Below, piece by piece: positions 5,588-11,989 of a DNA stretch of 13,012 bases. The stretch is from an uncultured Eubacterium sp. (lineage in GTDB: Bacteria > Bacillota > Clostridia > Peptostreptococcales > Anaerovoracaceae). The DNA lies in contig CANBFZ010000017.1 of the NCBI GenBank assembly GCA_947367725.1, forward strand, positions 1-13,012. The letters run 5' to 3'. The stretch's first letter is position 1. The number at the start of each line of letters is the position of its first letter. Position numbers and translations under genes: made by a program. Under the pieces are notes generated by a model, which had not been told where the DNA came from, did no database searches, and saw only the letters and a program-made list of their open reading frames with translations.

Positions 5588-7120
5588 TTATAGCTTGCTG
5601 GTGTCCAATTTGTCGTATGCTGCCAGGATTGGTTTCAGTACGCTACGGATTTCTGCTGTACCACCTTTTACATCAGACTCGATGTTCAGCGGCATGATTG
5701 GGTCGTGCAGCGATTTTCGCAGCAGTAGCCAACCTTTGCAGGACGGTTTTGTAAAGTGAATGCGCACACCTTCATAATTTGGTGTAACAAGGGACGCTCC
5801 CTGCAGCTGACCGGCAGCTGCCAGGTTTTCCAGATCCTGCAGTATTTGATCGCCGTAAGCGGCAAAGGCTTCCGTCAGGATTGGAAACCGAATTTCAATG
5901 GATTCTGCAGGCGACTCCAGCGCGGCGATCAGGCTGGAGATGCCGTGTCCTTGGCGGAACAGCAGTGCTGCTTGTATGACAATTTTTGTTGCGAGATAAG
6001 CGCCGTCATCGAGGAAATAGTTTTCCTTGTATGCAGCATGACCGCTGGTTTCGATGGCAAGCTGGCTGTCTACGCCTGACTCGCAAAGTTCTTTCGACTT
6101 GTTAATGACATTTTTGTAGCCGCGTTTAAAACGCAGATGTGTTAGTCCCAGTTGATCTTCTAAAAACGCCGTTAGCTGATTGCTGGTGATACTGTCAGTG
6201 ACGACCGTTGTGCCGGGATGCGCTTCTGCAATCAGCGCTGCTGCCATGGCAACAATGCCATTGCGGCTGATTTCCTGCCCTAGCTCGTCAACTGCGGAGG
6301 AACGGTCTACATCTGTGTCAAAGATGAGTCCTAGATCGCTGCCGGAGGCTTTGACCTGCGCACAGATAGCAGCCATGGCTTTTTTGTCTTCTGGATTGGG
6401 CGCGTGGTTCGGAAAGTTACCATCCGGTGCAAGAAACTGGCTGGAAGAAACGTCTGCCCCTAGAGGCGCCAGCACCTTGCCTGCATAAAATCCGCCGGAC
6501 CCATTGCCCGCATCCACGGTAATTTTCATGCCAGATAGCGGCATATCGGTTTCGCAGCAGCCAATACCGTCTGTAATGAGTTTGCGAAGATGTGCAGCAT
6601 AGGTAGAAAGGAGCGGGATGGTTTCTAGTGTACCCGGTGTAGTTGGTCTGATAGAATGCAGTACCGAATCGGACTCTGCAAAAGTGATGATATCGGCGAT
6701 GTCACCTTGATCTAAACCACCGTCTTTTCCGAAAAATTTCATGCCGTTGCGGTTCCATGGCAAGTGGCTTGCAGTGACCATGACTGCGCCGTCACACTGG
6801 TATTCGTCAAAAATGGTAGACATAAACATGGCCGGCGTGGACGCAAGACCAGCATTTAAAACGTTACAGCCGTAAGGCAAAATCGCATCGCAGAATGCCT
6901 CGACGATCTTCTCGCCGGAGCGTCTGGGATCTCTGCCGATGGAAATGGTTAAATCTTTCGTTTCTTTGCCTGTGGTATGGTGAAGCCAGAACAGAAATCC
7001 TCTGGCAAGTCTGCCAGCTGCTTCCGTGTCCAGATTAACTGGCTCACCCGCGACGCCTTCTAAGGCGACGCCTCTGATATCACTGCCATTTTGCAGTTTT
7101 CCGTAGTCATATTTTGGCAT
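5588..7120 (-). CDS. Phosphohexomutase (phosphoglucomutase/phosphomannomutase family)
   Basis: This is an alpha-D-phosphohexomutase of 510 residues that interconverts hexose 1- and 6-phosphates through a phosphoserine. Motifs: the N-terminal GSDIRG (12-17) and IGRDPRRSG (61-69), the catalytic serine S118 in TASHLPWNRNG, the magnesium loop DTDVDR (268-273), the sugar-specificity loop ETSGH (356-360), and a C-terminal phosphate-binding domain. Two features are atypical: the active-site loop reads TASHLP rather than the usual TASHNP, and the C-terminal phosphate loop is SLHDPIMPLNIES instead of the common RPSGTEP type. This combination recalls a lesser-studied subfamily that, from memory, also includes plant PGM-like proteins, so the sugar preference (glucose or mannose) should be left open. 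GGAG lies about 10 bases before the ATG. It follows the CmpB-like membrane gene by 24 bases and is probably cotranscribed with it. Confidence 0.9.
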   Translation of the reverse strand: MPKYDYGKLQNGSDIRGVALEGVAGEPVNLDTEAAGRLARGFLFWLHHTTGKETKDLTISIGRDPRRSGEKIVEAFCDAILPYGCNVLNAGLASTPAMFMSTIFDEYQCDGAVMVTASHLPWNRNGMKFFGKDGGLDQGDIADIITFAESDSVLHSIRPTTPGTLETIPLLSTYAAHLRKLITDGIGCCETDMPLSGMKITVDAGNGSGGFYAGKVLAPLGADVSSSQFLAPDGNFPNHAPNPEDKKAMAAICAQVKASGSDLGLIFDTDVDRSSAVDELGQEISRNGIVAMAAALIAEAHPGTTVVTDSITSNQLTAFLEDQLGLTHLRFKRGYKNVINKSKELCESGVDSQLAIETSGHAAYKENYFLDDGAYLATKIVIQAALLFRQGHGISSLIAALESPAESIEIRFPILTEAFAAYGDQILQDLENLAAAGQLQGASLVTPNYEGVRIHFTKPSCKGWLLLRKSLHDPIMPLNIESDVKGGTAEIRSVLKPILAAYDKLDTSKL

Positions 7121-7144
7121 AATGGTATCTCCAATCGTAATTTA

Positions 7145-7513
7145 CTAGAAAAAGATACCTCTATTATATTTTATCAGCGAGAAGAACGCAAGGCATATTA
7201 AAAACCAGTAAGCCGTATATTTGGGACAAATTTGCCCCAGTATGTTGCCTGGCAGCGCAGAGTAATCCCAGACGTCCCATTGCAGCCAGAGATTGACAAT
7301 AACGCCCATGGAAAACTCAAAAAAGGTGATAATCAGCGCGCCGGTCAATGCGGCAAGAAATAGATTCATCTGGAATAAAAAGGGCGTCATCAGATAAAAT
7401 GTAAATGCTACGGCGCCGCCTGTCAGCACCATGGTCCAGTGGGTATATCCGCGATAGAGAATTTCTGTAAGGCCATAGAAGATACCGCCTAAAATAAATA
7501 TAATCAGTTCCAT
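7145..7513 (-). CDS. CmpB-like four-helix membrane protein (putative ABC-transporter type IV family)
   Basis: This is a small, very hydrophobic 122-residue protein with about four membrane spans (roughly 2-17, 28-48, 50-72 and 98-116). The conserved-looking parts are EILYRGYTHWTM (about 17-28), EFSMGVIVNLWL (66-77), VWDYSALPGNILGQIC (80-95) and the closing WFLI segment. These match the family labelled putative ABC-transporter type IV/CmpB, whose function is unknown despite the name; no ATPase or permease partner is nearby. No good Shine-Dalgarno is seen before the ATG at 7513. It probably forms a transcription unit with the downstream phosphohexomutase and is divergent from the sortase gene. 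Confidence 0.75.
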   Translation of the reverse strand: MELIIFILGGIFYGLTEILYRGYTHWTMVLTGGAVAFTFYLMTPFLFQMNLFLAALTGALIITFFEFSMGVIVNLWLQWDVWDYSALPGNILGQICPKYTAYWFLICLAFFSLIKYNRGIFF

Positions 7514-7538
7514 GGATTTAATATTTGAACCAGAGAAA

Positions 7539-7567
7539 AATTTATGCGCAAAACAATGAAATGGAAA
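7539..7567 (-). promoter_or_regulatory. Candidate promoter of the CmpB-like/mutase operon
   Basis: On the minus strand TTTCCA (7567-7562) and TAAATT (7544-7539) are spaced by 17 bases, each matching 4 of 6 consensus positions. It overlaps back to back with the sortase promoter. The call is weak. Confidence 0.3.
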
Positions 7568-7584
7568 TTATTTTATGATACAAT
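7556..7584 (+). promoter_or_regulatory. Promoter of the sortase gene
   Basis: TACAAT at 7579-7584 is preceded by TGA, giving an extended -10. ATGAAA at 7556-7561 is a 4-of-6 -35 match at 17 bases. AAGGAGAGGTG follows as the ribosome site at about 7593-7603. Confidence 0.6.
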
Positions 7585-7607
7585 AGGGAAAAAAGGAGAG
7601 GTGATTC

Positions 7608-8354
7608 ATGGAGACGCAGAAAAAAAAGAAAAGCAAATGGATATACAAGATCATCATTGCCGTGCTGCTTGTGATTATTGGTGTCTGCATTTATAAAATC
7701 GTAGGGATTCTCAGTGAGTATCACGAAGGAACGAAAACATACGAAGAATTGCAGCTGCTTGCAGGTGTCGACACGGAAACTTTTGAACATATCAATTTTA
7801 AAGCGCTGCGCGAGAAAAATAAAGACGTAAAGGCATGGCTTTATTCGAAAGACACAGTCATCAACTATCCCGTGGTGCAGGGAAAGGATAACAGCTACTA
7901 CCTGTACCGTATGGTAAATAAAGAATGGAATGGGAAAGGTTCGCTGTTTATCGATTACCGGTGCGAGAAACCGTTTCGGACGTTTAATACGATTATTTAT
8001 GGTCATCGTATGAAAGACGGCAGTATGTTTCATTCACTGACTGAATACGAAAGCAAAGCCTATTATGACAAGCATCCTGTGATGCAGCTAGTTACACCGA
8101 AACACGAGTACGATGTGGAGATTTTTGGCGTAGTGCGTATTCCTGCAGACAGTCCGCTGTACAAATGCACGTTTGATAATGACGCAGAAAAAGCAGATTA
8201 TCTGGCGCAGATTCAAAAAAATAGCTTGATTGATATTGATGCAGTACAGGTTACGGCAGAAGATAAAATTGTCATGCTCAGCACTTGCACCTATGAATTT
8301 GAAGACGCTAGACTTGTGGTGTATGGTAAACTGGTAGAAAAAGACGAGGCATAA
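7608..8354 (+). CDS. srtB: Class B sortase
   Basis: This membrane-anchored transpeptidase cuts a C-terminal sorting signal and joins the protein to the cell-wall peptide. It has 248 residues: a lysine-rich cytoplasmic N-terminus (KKKKSK, 5-10), one membrane span at about 11-34, a short stalk, and an extracellular sortase domain from about 60. The catalytic triad is visible: H133 in IIYGHRMKDGSMF, C227 in MLSTCTYEFEDAR and R235 in the same block. The spacing and the STCTYEFxxAR pattern are those of class B enzymes. AAGGAGAGGTG precedes the ATG. It stands alone with its own promoter and terminator; none of the complete proteins encoded in the window carries a recognisable sorting signal, so its substrates are elsewhere. 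Class B sortases handle NPQTN-like or SPKTG/PPKTG-like signals, depending on the species. Confidence 0.95.
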   Translation: METQKKKKSKWIYKIIIAVLLVIIGVCIYKIVGILSEYHEGTKTYEELQLLAGVDTETFEHINFKALREKNKDVKAWLYSKDTVINYPVVQGKDNSYYLYRMVNKEWNGKGSLFIDYRCEKPFRTFNTIIYGHRMKDGSMFHSLTEYESKAYYDKHPVMQLVTPKHEYDVEIFGVVRIPADSPLYKCTFDNDAEKADYLAQIQKNSLIDIDAVQVTAEDKIVMLSTCTYEFEDARLVVYGKLVEKDEA

Positions 8355-8372
8355 AGACTTTTTAGGATGAGA

Positions 8373-8415
8373 AAAACAGCAATCCGTGTGAAAGGCAGCG
8401 GCTTGCTGTTTTGTT
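8373..8415 (+). terminator. Intrinsic terminator after srtB
   Basis: AAAACAGCAA (8373-8382) pairs with TTGCTGTTTT (8403-8412), extended by CCG/CGG after one mismatch, and the right arm ends in a T-rich stretch. Confidence 0.8.
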
Positions 8416-8517
8416 TATGCAGGGACTTGCAAACTGTACCGATCTCTCTTTCATGAAAATATATGTGTAAAAATCATAGAAAATATGATAAATATGCGCT
8501 TTTAAAATTGATAGACT

Positions 8518-8526
8518 TGGTATATA
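8518..8526 (+). promoter_or_regulatory. Possible extended -10 for the DDAH-family gene
   Basis: TGGTATATA lies about 55 bases upstream of the start in an AT-rich stretch. No convincing -35 is present at the right distance. The remainder of 8416-8579 shows nothing else recognisable. Confidence 0.35.
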
Positions 8527-8579
8527 GTAGAACTATCTTGAAGGAATTTTAAAACAGAAAAATTGAAGGAGGTTGTGAT

Positions 8580-9353
8580 ATGTTTAAAAGAGCGATTACA
8601 AGAAAGCCATGCAAGGCGTTGATTGACGGTATTTCCACAGCGCAGTTCTGTGATGGTACGCCAGATTATGAGAATGCGGTGAAACAGCATGATCAATATG
8701 TGCAAGTGCTTCGGAGCCTGGGGCTTGATGTGACTGAACTTCCAGCAGATGAAAGGTTTCCGGACTCCTGCTTTGTAGAAGATCCGGCGGTTGTGATGGA
8801 GTGCTGTGCAGTCATCACCAATCCGGCGACAGATTCGAGAAATGGAGAAAAACACGAGATTATCGATACCATCCGGAAATTTTATCAGGAGGATCAGATT
8901 TTTTACATCGAAGCGCCGGGCACCATGGAAGGCGGCGACGTCATGCGTGTGGGAGATCATTTTTATGTCGGCTTGTCTGATCGTACCAACGAAGCGGGGG
9001 CAAAGCAGTTTGACGAGATCGTAACAAAATTCGGTTACACTTCTTCCACCGTTCCGGTCACGGAGGGACTGCATCTGAAAGATTTTGTGATTTATCTGGA
9101 AAACAACAATATGCTGGTTACATCTGTCATGAATGATATGCCTGCATTTGAGACATTCAATCGCTTTGTCATTGATGCGGATGAGCTTTATGCGATTAAC
9201 AGCCTTAACATCAACGGAACTGTGCTTGTGCCGGAAGGGTATCCAAAGACACAGAAAATCATTGAGGATTTAGGGTATCCTGTCGTATTGGTGGATACAG
9301 GTGAATTCAGAAAAATCGATGGCAGTCTGACTTGTCTGTCTTTACGGTTCTAA
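8580..9353 (+). CDS. Dimethylarginine dimethylaminohydrolase (DDAH) family guanidino hydrolase
   Basis: This is a 257-residue member of the guanidine-modifying pentein fold, the DDAH size class. DDAH splits methylated arginine into citrulline and a methylamine through a cysteine thiouronium intermediate. Visible catalytic positions: the FPDSCFVEDPAVV block (60-72) with the substrate-binding Asp/Glu pair, E117 in GTMEGGDVM, H165 in TEGLHLKD, and the nucleophile C252 in GSLTCLSLRF at the C-terminus. These match the Cys/His/Glu set known from bacterial DDAH. Arginine deiminase is unlikely, since that enzyme is about 400 residues. A strong GAAGGAGG at 8565-8572 precedes the ATG. The gene is single and convergent with the PRTase gene. 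The true substrate (methylarginine, arginine or another guanidino compound) cannot be fixed from sequence. Confidence 0.88.
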   Translation: MFKRAITRKPCKALIDGISTAQFCDGTPDYENAVKQHDQYVQVLRSLGLDVTELPADERFPDSCFVEDPAVVMECCAVITNPATDSRNGEKHEIIDTIRKFYQEDQIFYIEAPGTMEGGDVMRVGDHFYVGLSDRTNEAGAKQFDEIVTKFGYTSSTVPVTEGLHLKDFVIYLENNNMLVTSVMNDMPAFETFNRFVIDADELYAINSLNINGTVLVPEGYPKTQKIIEDLGYPVVLVDTGEFRKIDGSLTCLSLRF

Positions 9354-9379
9354 TCTGCCAGTGATAAAGGAAGTATGTG

Positions 9380-9419
9380 AAAAAACGGTGTAACCCCAGA
9401 AACGAGGTGTTACACCGTT
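9380..9419 (-). terminator. Terminator of the HD/phosphoribosyltransferase operon
   Basis: AACGGTGTAAC (9384-9394) pairs perfectly with GTTACACCGTT (9409-9419) around a 14-base loop, and on the minus strand it is followed by six T's. It may also stop the oncoming DDAH transcript, although no T-tract follows on the plus strand. Confidence 0.85.
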
Positions 9420-9489
9420 CGTATGAAATCAGTAGGAATAGACCGCCGTGCGGCGATCGGAGATCGTGGATCCTTCGTGCCAGCAGCGC

Positions 9490-10041
9490 TTATTTCACAG
9501 TACCGTCTGCGTGAAAAACCGGTAATTTTTCCAGGAAAATAATATCGTCCCGATCTGCAGCTTCGCCCTCTGCAAGCACTGCCATTTTACCAACAATTTC
9601 ACAGCCAACTTGCTTTACCAGCGTTTCCAGAGATAACAGCGATTCGCCGGTGCTTATGACATCATCCACGATCAGAACGCGTTTGCCTTTCATCTTGTCG
9701 ATTTCAGTCTGACCAAGGCACAGGGTTTGGATGTGATCGGTGGTGATGGAATCGACTTCGGTGGTGATCACATTTTGCATATATAGTTTTGCACCTTTTC
9801 TGGCAACGATATAATCGTCGATGCCAGCTTGTCTTGCCATTTCGTAGGCGAGAGGAATGCCCTTAGATTCCGCAGTGATGATCACATCGAATGCAGGGGC
9901 TTTGGCAAGCAGCTGCTGTGCGCAGGCGCGGGTGATTTCTACATCGCTGAACATGATAAATGCGCCGATATAGAGATCATCGTTAATTTTACAAAGAGGA
10001 AGCTGGCGTTTGCAGCCCGCTATGGTCATTTCATAATACAT
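9490..10041 (-). CDS. Purine-type phosphoribosyltransferase (adenine PRTase-like)
   Basis: This 183-residue type I phosphoribosyltransferase should join a purine base to PRPP, giving a nucleotide and pyrophosphate. The PRPP-binding signature is RVLIVDDVISTGES at residues 121-134. Upstream are the flexible-loop region around RKGAKLYMQNV (81-91) and the pyrophosphate loop ITAESKGIPLAYEMAR (55-70), arranged as in adenine and xanthine PRTases. The base specificity (adenine or another purine) is not clear, because the hood region at the N-terminus is not a textbook Apt. GGAG lies 8 bases before the ATG. It starts 14 bases after the HD-domain gene and the two clearly form an operon, which suggests a link with nucleotide salvage or turnover. 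Confidence 0.85.
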   Translation of the reverse strand: MYYEMTIAGCKRQLPLCKINDDLYIGAFIMFSDVEITRACAQQLLAKAPAFDVIITAESKGIPLAYEMARQAGIDDYIVARKGAKLYMQNVITTEVDSITTDHIQTLCLGQTEIDKMKGKRVLIVDDVISTGESLLSLETLVKQVGCEIVGKMAVLAEGEAADRDDIIFLEKLPVFHADGTVK

Positions 10042-10055
10042 CGTTTTTTCTCCGT

Positions 10056-10625
10056 TTATTGTTCTAATGCAGCAATTTCATCTTCGCATGTTTGCATGGC
10101 TTCCAGTACTTCTGCCATGAGGATATCCAGTTCCCATCCCAGCTGTTCTGCACCGGTTCTGATGACGTCTCTGTCACAGCCTGCGGCGAACCGTTTGTCT
10201 TTGAATTTTTTCTTTAAGGATTTCAGTTCCATGTCTTTGCAGCTTTTGGAGGGACGCATCAAAGCGGCGGCGCCGATTAAGCCGGTCAGTTCATCTGCGG
10301 CAAAGAGAATTTTCTCCATGAGATGGTTTGGTTCCACATCCGAGCACAGACCATAACCATGGGAAACTACCGCATGAATGATGGCTTCATCAATACCGGC
10401 TTCGCGGAGAAGTTCCGGTGCTTTTTTGCAGTGTTCTTCCGGCCACATTTCAAAGTCAATATCGTGAAGCAGTCCGCAGACTGCCCAGAACTCCGCATCT
10501 TCTTCAAAACCATGTTTCTTTGCCATATAGCGCATGACACATTCCAGCGTAATGCCGTGGTGTATGTGAAAGTCTTCTTGATTGTATTTCTTTAAAAGAG
10601 CTAAGGCTTCATTTCTGCTGATCAT
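10056..10625 (-). CDS. HD-domain predicted hydrolase
   Basis: This is a 189-residue HD-superfamily protein. The metal-binding core is visible: the first histidine in HIHHGITLE (20-28), the HD pair H54-D55 in CGLLHDIDFE, a later histidine in VVSHGYG, and an ADELTGLIGAAALMRPSK segment. Together with the LKKKFKDKRFAAGCDRDVI block, this marks a distinct conserved group of predicted HD hydrolases (COG2316 from memory). HD proteins of this kind usually cleave phosphate esters of nucleotides, but this group's substrate is not known to me. The frame is open to 10715; the ATG at 10625 is preferred because AGGAAGTGAT lies just upstream and the extra N-terminal stretch is unlike the family. Directly upstream of the PRTase gene in the same operon. 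Confidence 0.86.
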   Translation of the reverse strand: MISRNEALALLKKYNQEDFHIHHGITLECVMRYMAKKHGFEEDAEFWAVCGLLHDIDFEMWPEEHCKKAPELLREAGIDEAIIHAVVSHGYGLCSDVEPNHLMEKILFAADELTGLIGAAALMRPSKSCKDMELKSLKKKFKDKRFAAGCDRDVIRTGAEQLGWELDILMAEVLEAMQTCEDEIAALEQ

Positions 10626-10695
10626 TGGTATCACTTCCTGTTCTGTAATATTCTGTTGCTTTTGCCAGGGGGCTTGCAACACTTTCAGTATACGA

Positions 10696-10725
10696 CAAAA
10701 CGCACAGCCTTGCAAGACCGTGCGT
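10696..10725 (-). terminator. Second terminator-like hairpin between the transporter and HD genes
   Basis: ACGCAC (10700-10705) and GTGCGT (10720-10725) form a 6-bp stem followed on the minus strand by TTTTG. It lies about 100 bases past the transporter stop and may serve as backup. Confidence 0.45.
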
Positions 10726-10746
10726 CTGGTATTTTCCTGGTTTTTC

Positions 10747-10788
10747 AGAAAATGCGAAAACGGCTCAGAAAATCTGACGCCATTTCGC
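10747..10788 (-). terminator. Terminator-like hairpin after the EamA transporter
   Basis: Nested pairing of GCGAAA (10754-10759) with TTTCGC (10783-10788), GGC with GCC and TCAG with CTGA around a 5-base AAAAT loop. On the minus strand a short ATTTTCT tract follows. It sits about 38 bases beyond the transporter stop. Confidence 0.5.
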
Positions 10789-10825
10789 AGTTGAAATTAT
10801 TTTTACCACAATTAGAGGTTAATTT

Positions 10826-11752
10826 TTATTTTGCTTTGAGCCGTTCTTCTTTTGTAGGCAGCTGCGGAATGACGACTGCGATAAAGATGACGATGCAGCC
10901 AAGACCTTCCAGCAAGGTGAGTCGTTCACTGAGAATCAGCGCGCCGAAGAGCACGGAGAACACAGATTCCAAACTCATAATCAGGGAAGCGATGGCAGGC
11001 TCTGCATCTTTCTGACCCAGTACCTGGCAGGTATAGCCGATGCCAGAAGAAACAATACCGCAGTACAGAATCGGCAGCCAGCAGTCTAAAATGTCAGCCA
11101 GTACTGGTGTTTCAAAGAGAAACATACCGATGATACCGATGACGCCGCTGGTGAGGAACTGAATGCAGGAAAGCTTGATACCATCACACTTTGGCGAAAA
11201 ATGGTCAACGACCAGAATGTGACAGGAAAATGCCACTGCGCAAATCAGCACAAATAATTCGCCAGTATGAATTGAGAAGCCTTCGCCTTTGCCCGCCATG
11301 GTCAGCAGATAGAAGCCGATGGCGCCGAGAACGATACAGCCCCAGACAATCGGTTTTACTTTCTGTCTTAGGAATAGTCCCAGCACCGGTACGATGACGA
11401 TATAAAGGGAAGTGATAAATCCGGCCTTTCCGGCGGTGGTTTCAAAATAAAGTCCAAACTGCTGCAGGGTAGAGGCCGCGCAGAGGACGATTCCGCAGCA
11501 GATGCCGCCGATCAGCAGTGTTTTTCGTTCAGCAGCAAGTTCTTCTGGCGTCTTTTTCTCTTCCGTTTGGCTCTTGTTCATCGCTTTAAAAATATAGATG
11601 ACGGGAATCAGCACAAGACCGCCGATAAACATACGGATGCCGTTGTATGTAAAGGGCTCTAATGTTGCGCCTGCTTTCTGGGCGACAAAGGCAGAGCCCC
11701 AAATGACTGCCGTAATCAGCAGCAGAATATTGCTGCGCATTTTCTTACTCAT
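10826..11752 (-). CDS. EamA/DMT family transporter
   Basis: This 308-residue membrane protein has about ten hydrophobic spans in two repeated EamA halves. The first half opens with NILLLITAVIWGSAFVAQKAG (about 8-28) and includes TSLYIVIVPVLGLFL (about 117-131). The second begins around GELFVLICAVAFSCHILVVD and ends with SLESVFSVLFGALILSE (about 261-277), the hallmark SLEPVFAALFGWLLLGE-like block, then GCIVIFIAVVI. A charged loop (QTEEKKTPEELAAERK) separates the early spans. Drug/metabolite transporters export or import amino acids, nucleobases or other small solutes; the substrate is not predictable. AAAAGGA gives a good ribosome site before the ATG at 11752, and a strong promoter lies just upstream. 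Confidence 0.92.
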   Translation of the reverse strand: MSKKMRSNILLLITAVIWGSAFVAQKAGATLEPFTYNGIRMFIGGLVLIPVIYIFKAMNKSQTEEKKTPEELAAERKTLLIGGICCGIVLCAASTLQQFGLYFETTAGKAGFITSLYIVIVPVLGLFLRQKVKPIVWGCIVLGAIGFYLLTMAGKGEGFSIHTGELFVLICAVAFSCHILVVDHFSPKCDGIKLSCIQFLTSGVIGIIGMFLFETPVLADILDCWLPILYCGIVSSGIGYTCQVLGQKDAEPAIASLIMSLESVFSVLFGALILSERLTLLEGLGCIVIFIAVVIPQLPTKEERLKAK

Positions 11753-11795
11753 AGAATCAAATCCTTTTCTAAATTCAATTTGTTTTGTTATGATA

Positions 11796-11824
11796 ATTAT
11801 ATTAAAAATGGAACCGTTTTACAA
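11796..11824 (-). promoter_or_regulatory. Promoter of the EamA transporter
   Basis: On the minus strand TTGTAA (11824-11819) and a perfect TATAAT (11801-11796) are separated by 17 bases, about 45 bases upstream of the start codon. Confidence 0.75.
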
Positions 11825-11942
11825 GTCGATTTCGTACAAAAAAGGGAAGGGGGAATTGTGCCAGGTACAAATACTGCCACATATGCGACTTTGCTTGTAA
11901 GCACATATAACAAAATCTTCACTTTTCCCAAGGAAAAAAATG

Positions 11943-11951
11943 TGGTAAAAT
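11943..11951 (+). promoter_or_regulatory. Extended -10 promoter for cobT
   Basis: TGGTAAAAT (TG at 11943-11944, TAAAAT at 11946-11951) lies about 38 bases before the cobT ATG. No clear -35 is seen. The resulting leader is far too short for a cobalamin riboswitch. The stretch 11825-11942 shows nothing recognisable. Confidence 0.5.
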
Positions 11952-11989
11952 GAACCTATTGTGAGTGATGCAGAAAAGAGGTTAAGAAC

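Noticed and set aside
5521..5590. tRNA-like bases (GGGGGATTCAAATCACGG) near the mutase end
   Set aside because: No cloverleaf with acceptor, D and anticodon arms can be formed, and the stretch runs into the mutase coding end.
9429..9489. About 20 readable codons on the minus strand just past the PRTase stop (…GSTISDRRTAVYSY, stop)
   Set aside because: The frame is closed upstream by a stop within the PRTase end and has no start or ribosome site; too short to support as a gene or remnant.
11850..11885. GTGCCAGGTAC-like sequence resembling repeat fragments seen in some Firmicutes
   Set aside because: Only one degenerate copy occurs here, with no inverted partner or second copy in the window.
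11753..11989. Possible cobalamin riboswitch upstream of cobT
   Set aside because: The leader from the likely promoter is under 40 bases and no B12-box-like sequence or large fold is visible.
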